Shown: piece by piece, positions 1 through 14,300 of the stretch | Position numbering within the stretch: the stretch's first letter is position 1 | Layout: each line of letters opens with the position of its first letter | Assembly (NCBI RefSeq): GCF_964355755.1 | Contig: NC_092670.1 | Span: 16,491,201 to 16,555,200 of the forward strand | Origin: Antedon mediterranea | Taxonomy: Eukaryota > Echinodermata > Crinoidea > Comatulida > Antedonidae | Direction: 5' to 3' | DNA: 64,000 bases | Made by a program: the position numbers and the translations under genes | Notes under the pieces: generated by a model | What the model was told of the DNA's origin: nothing | The model's input: only the letters and a program-made list of their open reading frames with translations | Database searches by the model: none

Positions 1-3000
1 TGGTATGCATTCAGTAAATCAATGCATGTAGAATTGTTTTCACATGGTGATCCAGCACATTCATTAACCTCTCGTTCACACAGGAAACCAGTGTAACCTG
101 CTACACATTCGCATTGGAATGCATTATCCAGGTCAACACATAAAGCTCCGTTTGCACATGGACCACTTCCACATTCATTGAAGTCTGTAAAATAAATTAG
201 ATTTTACATATTTTGTATTACTCCTTTTTATTTTTATTTGCTTAATTTTTATACTGTATTCTTTTAATTTCTATAATTATAAAAAAAACACTTACTTATT
301 TCACAATGGACACCAATGAACCCATCTGAGCATGTGCAGACATATTGATTGACAAGATCTTGGCAAGTGCCACCATTCAAGCAAGGGTTACTTGAACACT
401 CATTCAATTCTATAAATAAAAATGTACGGAAAAAATTAATCAATGTTATTATACAAAATATCAAAACACTACAAGTGAAATATCAGCATGTCATATGATT
501 TGTAATACAGTACTTACCAATTTCACAATTGGTCCCTGAGTATCCTGCAGCACATTGGCAGAGATAAGCATTTACTTTGTCTTCACATACTGCACCATTA
601 AGACAAGGATCACCAATACATTCATTTATGTCTGAAATTTAAAGGTTAGTGTTGAACAAAAATAATGATAATTAGAACCGTCAATAGCAAACTTTACATA
701 ATAAAGTGGTCGTTTACTAACCTTGTTCACACCGACTTCCCATATACCCTGCCACACATTGACACTGAAATGCGTTGACCTCATCAAGACATAAACCCCC
801 ATTCACACATGGATTGCTTTCACACTCATTGATGTCTACAAAGTAAAAAGAAAATCACATATTCATGTATAAAACTGTATGAGAATAATATATACGATCA
901 ACCCCATTCCCTCTCTTCTTTTCTCTATTCCTTGATGTAAAATCACATATTCATGTATAAAACTGTATGAGAATAATATATACGATCAACCCCATTCCCT
1001 CGCTTCTTTTCTCTATTCCTTGATGTACTTTAACTCTGAGATTTGGTCAGCTTACCTGTAGCACACTGAGCTCCAGTAAATCCTGCACTGCACTGACATG
1101 CATACGCATTATCAAGGTCAAGACACAAGGCTCCATTCAGACATGGACTGCTCAGACACTCGTTGGATTCTGAAACAACATATTTTAAAAAAGCATATAG
1201 TATAAAATAACATGGTAGTTCCGAATAATGTGATACACATATCAACATCCCCACATAAATCCTTTAAACAGATACATTTAGTCATACCTGTCTGGCAGTT
1301 GGTTCCTTGAAAGCCTGCATTGCACACACATGTATATGCATTAACCCTGTCAATACAAAGTCCACCATTGAGACATGGTGCTGCTGCACACTCATTGACA
1401 TCTACGGTATAACAAAAATATAACTAATGTAATATAGTGCGTGTTGAGGTACTGACTTGTAATGAAGACTCTTACTCGCTTAACTGTCGTAACACATATA
1501 TTGTTTATTCAGTATAATACTTGATGATACAATAATACTTCAGTACAATATACAACTATAACTAAGGATAAGAAACAGAGGATCAGTGATGCTGTCGGTG
1601 AGATGTGAAGTGTGTAGGTCTGCTTCTGGAGAAGTGGCTGTGAGGTGTAGATGTTCTTCTGAAGAAGTGGCTGTGAGGTGTGTCTGGGCTCTTCTGAAAC
1701 TTGGGGGTATATTGGCTTCGGTTCATTTGCATATGTCAATACGTAATCTCAGAGGTTACTGATTGGTCTTAAGTTGATCCAGGGGTGTTTAAGTAGAAGT
1801 GATTAACGGTATAATAAGGTATTTCTATGATGGATGACACTGTCAAATCTGTACTTAAATAGTGTCAATCTCTCCTGGTTTAACGATGGGAGAGGTCACA
1901 AAGTTAAGCTAAGTGTTTTCTTTAGGGATTCTATTATAAACTAAATGGACTTTTAAAACATCTGGACAAACTCTCCTCTGGACTTTCTGGGCCAAGTTTG
2001 TGAACTTATTTGAATTCTAATACAAAGGTTGAATTCTAATACAAAGGTTGATTTCTTAATTATAAAAGTATATCATTATATTACACTAAGTAGTAAAGAA
2101 ATATTTCAATGGTCAAAGAAAAGAAACCAACATTCATATCTACCTCCATATAAGGAAACTTTATTTATTTATTTTATTGTATAAATTTCTGTAAGCGGGA
2201 AAAATGATCTTTAACTATGGCTCTTTGACAAATAATATTTCTATAATATGTGACAGTACTGTACCTGATTCACATCTGGTTCCAGTATAGCCAGCTGTAC
2301 ATGTGCACTGAAAACCATTGACATCATCCTGGCATGCTCCATTATTTTCACAGGGGTTACTTTCACACTCATCAATGTCTGTAAAACACAGTGGTAAAAT
2401 CATTATGTTATAAATAGACATGTAATTAATTAGAATTTCACCCTCACTGACAAGTGTCTTAACCACAATTTTCTTACCTGTTTGACAAGAATCGCCTGTG
2501 AAACCTGACGTACATGTACAACTATATGCATTTAATTGATCTTGACAAGTTCCACCATTCTGACATGGACGGGTAAGACATTCATCCACCTCTGTATAGT
2601 AAAAAGATATAACAAGAAATAACATGGTTTCTGTGTATATGCAAGAAAAGGAAACACATAACAGTTTGACAAATCACATACACATGATCATCATCTGCAA
2701 TCTCTCCTTCAGGTAGGTATATAGTAGGCCTACCTGCCTTCTGGATGTTACTAACAGCAATTCAAAATTATGCCATGGCAATGAGAGTAATAAACTGGTC
2801 CACTGTTGTACACTAATGATTTTTCTATATATTTCACTTACAAATAGTATGAACTGTATGATATAAAACACTTTACCTGTTTGACAAAGATCACCAAAAT
2901 AACCAGGAGCACATGTGCATTGAAAGTTGTTTACTTGATCAGTACAGAGGGCACCATTTCTACAAGGGTTAGTGGCACATTCATCAATATCTGAGCGGAA

Positions 3001-5305
3001 AACGAAAGTAATGCATCAATAAAGCAGCACAATAAACAATATAATTGCATCTGGGACCAACATTGTGGTGATTGTGTCACCATATACAGGCAGAAATCTT
3101 AAGACAACTAGATATTGCAGTAACTGTTAGTTTACCTATATTGCAATTTGTTCCTGTATAGCCACTAACACATTGACATCCAAATCCATTCACTAGATCA
3201 ACACAAGTTGCTCCATTCTTACATGGCCCTGTTGCACACTCATCAATTTCTGTTGAAAAGAAAAACAAAATGTGTTATCAGAACAGCTAATATGTTGTAG
3301 TATAATGCTTTTGTTGAAGAATCAGATCATTAAAGATGACAAAGAAAATATTCAGATTATAGAAATTCAGGGTAAAGCTCTCTGTGATATGCCCATATAT
3401 GGACATGATGATGTCATATCACTACTATATGTGGGAATATCACTACCATATTTGGGCACATCACACTTTTTTGTCAAACTAGTTTGATAGTGTGACATCT
3501 GAAGTGCAGTTTCAAGTTTTTCCAAACAAGATGACAAAGCAACCAATGAGTAGTATCAAGACGAAATAAAAAAATGAGATTTATCAATAAGATTAGCTTT
3601 AACAGGTTCCTGTGACCGGAAAGAATTAGAAATATGACACCGTAAGAGTATTCCTATTATGAAATAAGTTAAGAAAAACAAGCTGAAAAACGAAGAATAC
3701 AAGAAAAAATTGTAAGATATTATCAAGAGAGAGAACGTGAGGAAACATTGGATAGTTCCTGTGACAGAATGAAAAATATGAACTAAAGTTGAAACCAGAT
3801 GAGTATATCGATGAATTAGGTTACCAGTTTGGCAGCGTCCTCCAACATATCCAGAAACACACTGACATGTGTAGGATGATGATGCACCTACACATACTCC
3901 ATTGTTTTGGCAAGGATTACTGCTACATGGGTCTGAAGCTATAATATATGGAAAACCACGTAATTAATATACTACGTTTATGTAGGTTGAAGAAGTAATT
4001 ATACTACCATTGATATTATTTATACATATTATTGTACATACTTCTAAAATGAAACAGTTGAAGGAATTTAGACAAGGCAGCTCCAGGCCAAATAAGTTAC
4101 TGTATACAGTATATAAGATTCAGAAACCATGTTAAAATTATTCTATTTTTGCATAGAGATATTAATATCTCTATGATTGCAGTAATTATACTACAAAAAG
4201 ATAGTGATAGTTCACTATAATATCTCTATGATACAAGCAACTATCTTATAGACCTACTGCTGTAGTAAGACAATTGAAGACGTTAGAGGTTGCTCCATGC
4301 TAATGGAGTCAAATATACAAGAACACCAGAAGATAGTACTTAGAGGCTCCATATCAGTTGAGCACCGTAAGAATACAAGAATGAGAAATTATTCATGAAA
4401 TAACTGACTCAAATGAAACAGGCCTAAAAGGATCAAAGGTTACATATCAATCAAGGATGCCATCAAAATGAAATTTGTAATATTACATTTCTGGCATTTC
4501 CTTCCAGTAAAGCCATCTTGGCATTGACATTTAAAGCGGTCGATGAAATCTAAACACACCCCACCATTTTGACACGGAGCACTTGCACATTCATTTACTT
4601 CTACATATCAAAAACAAATCAGTTTTGTTGAAATACAAAAATCTATAAAGCAATGGCTATGTTTGGTTTAAAAAACTTGGTTTTCATGACGAACAATCTA
4701 TGTGTGGGGTCATTAATTTGATTTTTTTGGGGATTTTTGTATGTATGTTTTCAGAAAAAGAAATTAAAGTGCATATATTTAACATTATACTTTTATTCAA
4801 AGTGTAGGATATCACTCTCTGTACGTGACAATGAGTTATATTAAAATTCTGTATATAAATATATATATCTCAATTTTAACAAAAACAAACCAGTTTCACA
4901 TCGTTCTCCTGTGAATCCATCGGCACATTCACAAGTAAAGTCTGTGGAAGAACTCACACAAACTCCATCATTTTCACATACAGCTTCAATACAAGGATCG
5001 GTAGCTGAAATCATAAAACAGAAACATTGAGTAGATTTAACCATCAAGAACGTCATCATCAATGTTGTCATAAATCATCCATCCAATCATGCATTTTATT
5101 AATGTCATCATCAAAGTTATCTTGAATGACACCATTATCAACATCATCTTTGATGCCATAATGATTAATGTCATAATTTTATTTATACCTATTTCACAGG
5201 TGTCTCCAGCAAATCCTGGACCACAATCACAAGTAAAACCATTGACTGCATCTACACATACTCCGCCATTAAGGCAGGTCACTTCTTCTGGGCAGTCATC
5301 TATAT
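1..5305 (-). CDS. Exons 19-32: further EGF modules, continuing past position 1
   Basis: Exons are 5189-5305, 4891-5004, 4487-4600, 3825-3938, 3136-3249, 2877-2990, 2478-2591, 2265-2378, 1288-1401, 1056-1169, 722-835, 518-631, 296-409 and 184 to below 1. All but the first (117 nt) and the last are exactly 114 nt and hold one EGF each. The final exon differs: it encodes one full EGF and runs without a splice site into a second ([13 protein letters not shown]). The exon at 4891-5004 uses a GTTTGT donor, and that at 4487-4600 ends AAAT/GTAATA. Most modules carry calcium-binding starts (EIDEC, DVNEC). Confidence 0.87.
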
Positions 5306-8300
5306 CTATAAACAAAACAAAAACACATTGTATGCATCAAGTAGAATAAGTCTGTATCTTGCAAAAGCTTGACACGCTCATTCAAACTTTCACTATCATA
5401 GTGCTGTACCTTGCAGCAGCAATGGCACGTTCATTGAAACTTTCATTATTGTAGTGCTGTACATTGCAGCAAGTATGGCACACTCATTCAAACTTCCATT
5501 ATTGTAGTGCTATACACAGTACCTTGCATCAGCTATGGCACACTCATTCAAACTTCCATTATTGTAGTGCTATACACAGTACCTTGCATCAGCTATGGCA
5601 CGCTCATTCAAACTTCCATTATTGTAGTGCTGTACACAGTACCTTGCATCAGCTATGGCACGCTCATTCAAACTTTCAGCAGCTATGGCACACTCATTCA
5701 AACTTTCATTTTTGTAGTGTTGTCCATACCTTGCAGCAGCTATGGCACGCTCATTCACAGTTTTAGTATTGTAGTACTGTACCTTGCAGCAGCTATGGCA
5801 TGCTCATTCAAACTTTCAGTATTCTATCATCTTTTGAAATTCCAGACAGGCACTTTATAAGGAATCACATAGTCCCTCATGTCTGTGGTTGTACCAGGGA
5901 GTTGTAGAATAAACAACTCCCTGGTTGTACTATATTAACTTGTACTTACTAATTTCACAATTATCCCCTGTAAAGCCAGATGAACATATACAGTTGTAAC
6001 TATTTAACAGGTCCAAACAAAATCCATTATTTTGACATGGGTTACTAGCACATTCATTGACCTCTGAAAAGAAAAGGATTGGTTATACAATATAATATCC
6101 AAAGGAACTCATTTTTATGAGGGTGTCATGAACATGTCTCCTGTCTATCTCTATTATAGGTATATTATGCCAGGGCAATTGAAAATACATTCTTTACAAA
6201 TTTTTTCTGTATACTTAAATGCATATTGTTTGAAGGTTTGCATGGCAAAATCAATTCTCACCCATTATATATATAATGATCGGAACTTCAAGAAACTCAA
6301 CAAATTATTTCAGAACTAAATATGAAGTTATAAAACAAACTTGATACCAACATAAATGTATATTCAAATGTACTTTTATGCAAACAACTTACCTGATTCA
6401 CAATTTGTACCAAAGAATCCACTTAAACATGTACAGGTATACGATGCCAACCCATCTGTACAATCCCCTGCACCACACGGATCAGGGACACAGTCATCAA
6501 TATCTGAAATTGATACAGCACAATTGATCATTACATTTTAAATTCTTGTTATTACCTAAGTGTTGTCTATAAGCAGAACATATTGTAATGCTCTGTCTAC
6601 ACTATCAAACTTTATGTAACAAAATAAATGTGATGTGCCCATATATGGACATCACCACCATATTTGGGCACATCACATTTTTTTTAAAGAAGTGCACTGA
6701 AGGCCTTTAAAAAAAAAAAAGTGAGAAATGAACAGTGTAAAGCGTGTAAGCTAGAAGCCTCTTGTTCTAAGACATTCATACACGTATAGAGGTATGCATA
6801 AGTTATACCCACGTCTTTATGAAAAACGGCAATGTGTCAATATAAATGAATAAACAAATTAAGTCCATACCTTGATCGCAGATATCTCCTTCAAAGCCCT
6901 CTGTGCACTCACACCAGAAGGCTTCTGTATTTTCATCGCATCGAGCCCCATTCTGACATGGTTGAGATAAGCAAAGTGCAATTGCTATAGAGCAAAAGAT
7001 AAGTATATGGAAATTAAATGAATTAATCAAAATCATACATCTATCTAAAGCTAATTTAAATGCTTTGTCTGGTCTGGTCTAAATTAGTAAGTATATCTAA
7101 TAATAGATATAAAGAGTGAGTGTTCAATGGCGCTGTTTCATGTTCAGAATCACAGTAATTGTCTTAAAAATGTTTTTTTATGGGAAAAGAACTATTTAAC
7201 GATCGTTAAATGGTGTGTACTATTGCATGCCATGTGACCCACAATTGTCCAATGAAATGATAAGAATTTATTTAGGTGTTATATAATATTCATTATGAAA
7301 TCATAAAGACAATTTAAAAATGTTGGTTCTAAACACGATAAAGTGTAACAAGAATTACTAAACATTCTGATGGCATATTATAATACATTTTCAGAGAGTT
7401 GGTGATATAAGCAAATTCACCAATCGCACTTAAAAGTAAAGGATTTGTAGTATTCACTTAGATGTTATTTGTGAATACAGGCACAAGTACTTACCAGTTT
7501 GACATGATAAGCCTACAAACTCTGGAGGACAAGTACAAACATATTGACCAATTTGATCTTCACAAACACCTCCATTCAAACAGGGATCAGCTGCACATTC
7601 ATTTATGTCTGCAAATACATATCATTTAAATTAATGATTATACATATACATATTATCATACACATATAATGTTTATAGAGTTTTACCTAAATTACAATAG
7701 TAAAGTAGTAGTACATGTATGATCAATTACCATTCTTTCATAGAGAATTACTGTAGTAAATGAATTCATATAAGGTGAATTTTGGTACTACAATATTATG
7801 GGATAAGGGTGATTTGATATACAGTGGTGGATCCAGGATTTGAAATAGGATGGGAAGGGGTCCTTAACTTGGATTCGCCTATGGTATTAGTAGCTAATTT
7901 AAACATTCTATTCTCACCTAATACATTATATACAGTTTCCCTCTAAAAGTGAAAAACTTTTAGAAACTTTTAATCATACATATATTGTAACAAATTTGAT
8001 TTTAATATTGTACATTTATTTTTGTAATTCTTTATTTTATTTTGCTTGTATGTCTGGAGTTGGAGAGACAGGCCCTTTGGTGATAGTTGTCTTTGACAGC
8101 TCCTGTCTCTCCTCAGCGCTCCCTTTTTATGTTTCACTGAAAGGAATAAATCAAATAAACAAAACAAAAAGTACACTACCTATTTCACAATCTGAACCTT
8201 CAAATCCTGCTAAGCATTCACAGGTATATAGCGCCAAGCCATCAGTGCATTCACCGCCATTTTGACACGGATCATTTCTACAGTTGTTAGGGTCTGTTCA

Positions 8301-11300
8301 GATAAAAACAGGAGTTGTAAGAAAAACAGATACTATGTTCAGATAAAAACAGGAGTTGTAAGAAAAACATATACTATATTTTCATATGTGGCATAAATTA
8401 CAATTCAATGTACATTAAATGTTAGGCAGTGCATGTGAGCATACTTATATGGTTTGGAATACACTCACTATTTCTACAGCGACCTCCTGTATATCCTAAA
8501 ATACAAGTGCAATGGTAGCCGTTCACACGGTCTTCACATGTAGCGCCATTCAGACATGGGTTGTTCGCACAGTCATCAATATCTGGAAAAAAATGTCCCA
8601 AATAAACTTCATATAGGAAAAAAGCTCTGTCAACACTATCAAACTTTATGTGACAAAAAATGTGAAGTGCCCATATATGTACATGATGATGTCATATCAT
8701 CATCCCATATTTGGGCACATCACACTTTTTTGTCAAACTAGTTTGATAGTCTAGACAAGGCTTAATACCAGTTATTGCTTTGTAAGCAAATGAATCTAAC
8801 ATGAGAATGGTGTAAAACACTATACTCTTTTGCAAACTAATCTTGTGTTAAAAGGAAAAATTCAGTTCCTGCATATTAAACTTGTTGGATTGTTCTCACC
8901 GTACTTTGATTATTAAACTCATTTACCTTCTTCACACTGGAGGCCTTGGTAACCATCGGCGCATTCACAAACAAAACTGTTTACTGCGTCAACGCACACA
9001 CCCTCATTCTGACATGGACTTGAGCCACATTCATCAATATCTGAAAAGAAAAAAGTTTCAAATCCTCTCAATATATCACTACTACTACTCTTATACATCA
9101 ACATTCCTCTTAAATTAGGTTGGTTAAATGTTTTAGAAATAATCATAATAGCGAGAGAGTGAACTAGGCAACAGTGATATCAAATGGTTATGACCTCTTA
9201 ATGGTGAAATGCTTTGTAAGCTGTGATTGTGTTGAAGTACAGTAGACCGTCTAGTTCTTATAAAGGCCAACTAGCGTTGTATAACGAGGCCTGACGAGTC
9301 ATCTCTTCGGGAAAAAATTAAACTTGTTCGAAGTTCTCGCAACGACCTAATAATTACGCCTGATGATATCTCAATACAACTCGTCTTGTTGGGATTCAAC
9401 TCATTCAAATGACAGTCTAGGCCTTTATATGTATATAAAAACTGGTAAGTTCAGGTATAGTTTCTAAATATTAACATCAATAACTATCTTTTTTCTGGCT
9501 ATATGTGTTTTATTTATTGTAAACATTAAAATCTACATTTAAATGACATTATATTTCAACATACCAATTTGACAATGAGTACCCTCAAACCCATCTAGAC
9601 AATTACATGTATAACGATTATCTGCTTGGACACACACCCCATTGTTGAGACAAGGATCGCTTGCACATTCATTTAATTCTGAAAGTAAACAATTTATAAG
9701 CAAATAATATCTAAATAGTAAGTTTTATAGTATAATATTGACTTAAATCAGTAACCTCAGTTTTAAGGCGATACATACTATAATTGAAATACTTCAATCA
9801 ATTTAAAGTAAATACAATGACTTTTAAATAAAAAATATATCATCACGCCCATATATGGAAACAACATGTGAATTCATTTCTTTACAACCATATAATAATG
9901 ATGTTTCTATATATGGTAAACTTACCTAATTCACAATGATCGCCATCAAAACCGTCCACACAATTGCAGGTGTATGAATTGTGTCCATCAAAGCAGGCTG
10001 CTCCATTCTGGCATGGGTTACTTCCACACTCATTCACAGATGATACAACTAAAATAACAAATTAAGTTAAAGATGTATTGTCCCTTTGACTAATTCCAAA
10101 CAATTTTTTATAAAATTTTTCGAAAAAAAGTTGGTAATTTTGAAGCATCATACTATTTATTACCTTTTAACCAAAAATTATTCGAAAAAAAATCATTTAA
10201 CTGAAAACTCAAAGTTTTTGATCAAAACAAATCTCATGATGCAATGCGCCTGTTTGGCTACTCTGTATGCATAATCATAAAACTTAGGGTTCCTAAACCA
10301 GGAGTCCCAGGCCTTTGCGTTACACCACTGATTCTGGTATTACTTGGCAGATAGAACACAGAATAATTAAATTATAAATATTTAGGCTTTCCTATTAAAA
10401 GTCTAGGGAGTAGATTTCGATACTTACCAACTTCACATGTAGTGCCAGTAAATCCATCGGCACATGCACAATCAAACCCATCAATATGGTCAATGCATTC
10501 ACCACCATTCATACATGAAATACCACTACAATCATTTACATCTGAAACAAATATTATCCCATAAATTGTTTAAACATTTTCCTCTGGTTTTGAAGTAGTA
10601 TATTTAGAAGTAGTTTACTGATTGTAAACCAGTATATATTTAACTTGCGTTTCAAGACAGTTTCGTCAAGCTGTCCACATACAACTGACAAAGTTTAGCT
10701 GATAGCTTGACGAAACTGTCTTGAAACGCAAGTTAAATATATACTGGTTTACAATCAATGAACTACATATCAATATCCCATAAATTGTTTAAAAGTGACT
10801 TTCATATCACAAAAGATAGTAAAATACTGGTAAACATTATTAAAACTCAAACAGGTTTTCTTTCTTACTTGATTGACAATTTTGTCCACTAAAACCTGGT
10901 GCGCAGTTACAACTGTACGCATTTCCTACCGTTAGACAAGCGCCTCCATTAGTACATGGATTCACCTCACATCCAAGTGCTATGAAAAAAATACAAAAAT
11001 GTTTTTCACCACAAAATGTTGTAAACTAGAAATTATTAATATTTTTTTATGAAAATGTCTTTTTGTTTACTATTTGTATCATAAAAACTAAAGCGACAGT
11101 AAGTCTAAAAACAATTCAGTATGTTTCCAATACATATTTGTTTTCTTACGTGTTGTAAGATACACTGCACTTGACGTATATTCTGAACCATCAACAAGAG
11201 CAGACACACTAAAAGAATATGCTGCTCCAGGTGTCAGGCCATCAATGGTAGTGCTTCTAGCTTCTCCATCTGCCACAGCAACCTGTTGGCTTCCGCCACC

Positions 11301-14300
11301 ACCATCGCCACCACCATCCTCCGAACTGTACCGGATGAAAAACGAGTCTGGTGTTGGCCCTTGGTAATCCCACATGACATTGGCACTGGTGGATGAGAAT
11401 TCTGTGACCTCACCAGCCTGTGGCGAACTGACACCTAATGATACAAAAATGTTATTATTTATTTAAGCCTTGTCTACACTAATTTGACAAAAGATGTGTG
11501 ATGTGCCCACATATGGTAGTGATATGGCCAAATAAGATGTCATCATGTCTATATATGGGCATATCACATTTATTGTCACATAAAGTTTAATAGTGTAGAG
11601 CGAGCTTTAGTTTACTTTAAGTATATTTTGTATAGTACATACTCTGGCCACTAGCCGAATCATAACTTGCATAATTAGAAGCAAATTCATCTCCATCTCC
11701 TGTTACCACGGCTACACGGAATTCATAGTTTTCTCCGACAACAAGGTCATTAACAATTGCGCTTCTCTCTGACCCGGCAACTGTCATTGTCTGCTCTGTT
11801 GCACTGCCCTCTTGTCTGTAGCTTATAATAAACGAATCTGCGTTGTTGCCATCATAGTCCCACTGTAACTGGGCACCGTTGGAACCTGATGATGTGATTT
11901 GTTGTAGAAAGGGAGAGTCTTCCGCTGTTTGAAGGTAAAAATAAACGTGTTAATAAACTGCATTAGAATTGTGTATATATCCAGCGATATTATAAATACA
12001 TAGGCAGAATCAGCCGGCCTTTCTCATTGGATCAGGTTCAGCACTTCACTTTACAATTTTTAGGCTCTATTAAAATCCTGGAACCGCAACTGTCTCTAAA
12101 GTTTGTATCTTCATAAAATTATATAAGAATTAAAACAAAGGGCACAATTTATTTGGATTAGCTTCTGTGTTTATTGTTGCTCAGCACAGACCTTAAAATA
12201 TTCATCCTCTATGTACTTGGTTGAAGTAGTAGTATATGTGGAAATAAATTGAATTGAATTGTTGCTACAGATTTAAATTTAAATAGATCGAATAATAGAT
12301 TAATCATTTACCAGATCCAACAGCTGAATTAAAATTGACTTGATTTGAATGAGCCTTGGAGCCATCAGTTTGACTAACAGAAGAAACACTAAATGTGTAG
12401 CTTTCTCCTGGGGTCAGGTTTTCAAACATAAAACTTCGTGCGGATCCATCGACAGTCTGTTCATTGATAGAACCATCTGACGCTGCTTGATAACGGACAA
12501 TAAAACTGCTAGCGGATCCACTGTACGACCATTCAAGACCAGCATATGTAGAGTCGAAGTTTGTGATTGGATGCAAATATGGTCCAGCAAATCCTATAAA
12601 AAAAAAAATAATACTATACAATTAAACTCTAATAATAAGAGGAAAATCATGATTAAACAATCTTTTTATTTATCATCATCAGGAACAATTTTACAGTTTG
12701 AAGCCATAAAAATGAATGTACTGTATAATAATAAGCAAAATTGCTATCATGAGGCAATGTATCACAAAGATTCATTGTTCTCACTATTAAACAAATGGAG
12801 TGCTAAACCTAATATAAAGTCCTATGTCTTACATTGGAACTTCTTGAATTTACTAAGGCAATCTAACAGACAGGATGCTGAGCTCCGGAGATCAAAGGGT
12901 TTATCTGGTGGCTGCAACACGATCAGTTCCACGCCCCTTAACCGACACCGTGAATATGTACATAGTACAGTACTGTGGTATTTGTCGCAGCCAGACATAA
13001 GATCAAAGGACTGTACGAGTTCCTATCTTGGCAAGGCGAGCTTAGTGCCCTGTCATTAGATTACCTTGAATTTTTTAGAAACAAAACTGCTTTAAAGTAT
13101 GAACAAGAGAGAAACAATGATAAAGGATGCTGATAAAGCAGAAAAGGTAAACTTACTGAGATCAAGCATCTCAATGTTACTTTCAGTCTCCTCATCCATA
13201 AACACAGATATGACCTGAAATGTGTATATTTGACCTGGGTTCAAATCAGCCACATATAACTCAAAGTCTGACATTCTACTCACTGTCCCAGACATCTCCA
13301 CATTGTCTACATCACCAGAGTACATCACAATGAAATACTCTACAGGTACAAACTCTGAAAAGCGCCATTGAGCATTTGCCCAGGATTCTCCATGGTCTGT
13401 GATTGGAAGAAGAACTGGCGGGCCTTCAACTGAAAATAATTGACAATGAGAAATTCTTTTATTTTCTTTGTATATTATACTAAATAATAAAAATACAAAT
13501 AACAACTCTAATTGTTGTTAGTTATTGTGTTAATAGTTATTGAATAATTAAAGAACTCCATTAGCATAATAAGTACAATATTTAAAATAAAAGATCAATT
13601 CTTCAATTATATAGCTACACATACAGTACTCTTAAAACTGTGTTTGTAACATAATTGTATTGAATATCATCACCATCATGACTAGCACTTAAACAGCTTG
13701 TTATCTTTTATATATTTCCAATGACAGTAGAATTTTCAACAATATTCACTATTACTCAAATGATTTGTTCTCAATTAAATATACAGTACTGACTTCAAGT
13801 ATCATTTTTTATTGTTGGTTTATTTTTTATTTATTTATTTTTTTTATTTATTGCTCATTCATGAAATACAATATTACAAATACATATACAAATGACAGGA
13901 TGAGAGCAAGAGGATAACCATATAAGCTCTAGAGCTTGTTTCCATAGCGGTCAAATATTTGGTTAATATTTGTTAATTTGTGTAATACATAGTTATTCTA
14001 ATATTGTTCATTGTCGTTGTCGTGACATGGTACTGAAAAAACAACATTCGCCTTTCTGTCGCCAAATGCTTCAATCAAGGTCACATCGGCGTAAAATACA
14101 AACAGTTCATTAAAAAATCAATCACAATAAACAAAGTCAAAAAGAATAACTAAAACGATTATCGATTGGTATAGAGTTAGTTAGCACATATTGAATTACA
14201 TCACCATGTCAATTATAGTTAATTTACTAAGGTCCTATTAATAACAATCAAAACCTATATTCAATTCAATTCAATTCAATTCAAAATTCTTTAATCATCC

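Noticed and set aside
1509-1739. Minus-strand frame with repeated TSQPLLQK
   Set aside because: It lies in a long intron of the EGF gene, holds a short internal duplication, and has no splice sites that fit the EGF frame.
5464-5860. Plus-strand frames with repeated HSNFHYCSA or similar
   Set aside because: They follow the 60-bp tandem array inside an intron of the EGF gene on the other strand.
7820-7870. Possible hAT end (CAGTGGTGGATCCAGGATTT)
   Set aside because: Only one end was found. No partner TIR or 8-bp duplication could be seen nearby.
12487-13059. A 190-codon plus-strand frame
   Set aside because: It starts antisense to an FN3 exon and runs through a MITE. Its last part recurs at 26934 as repeat sequence.
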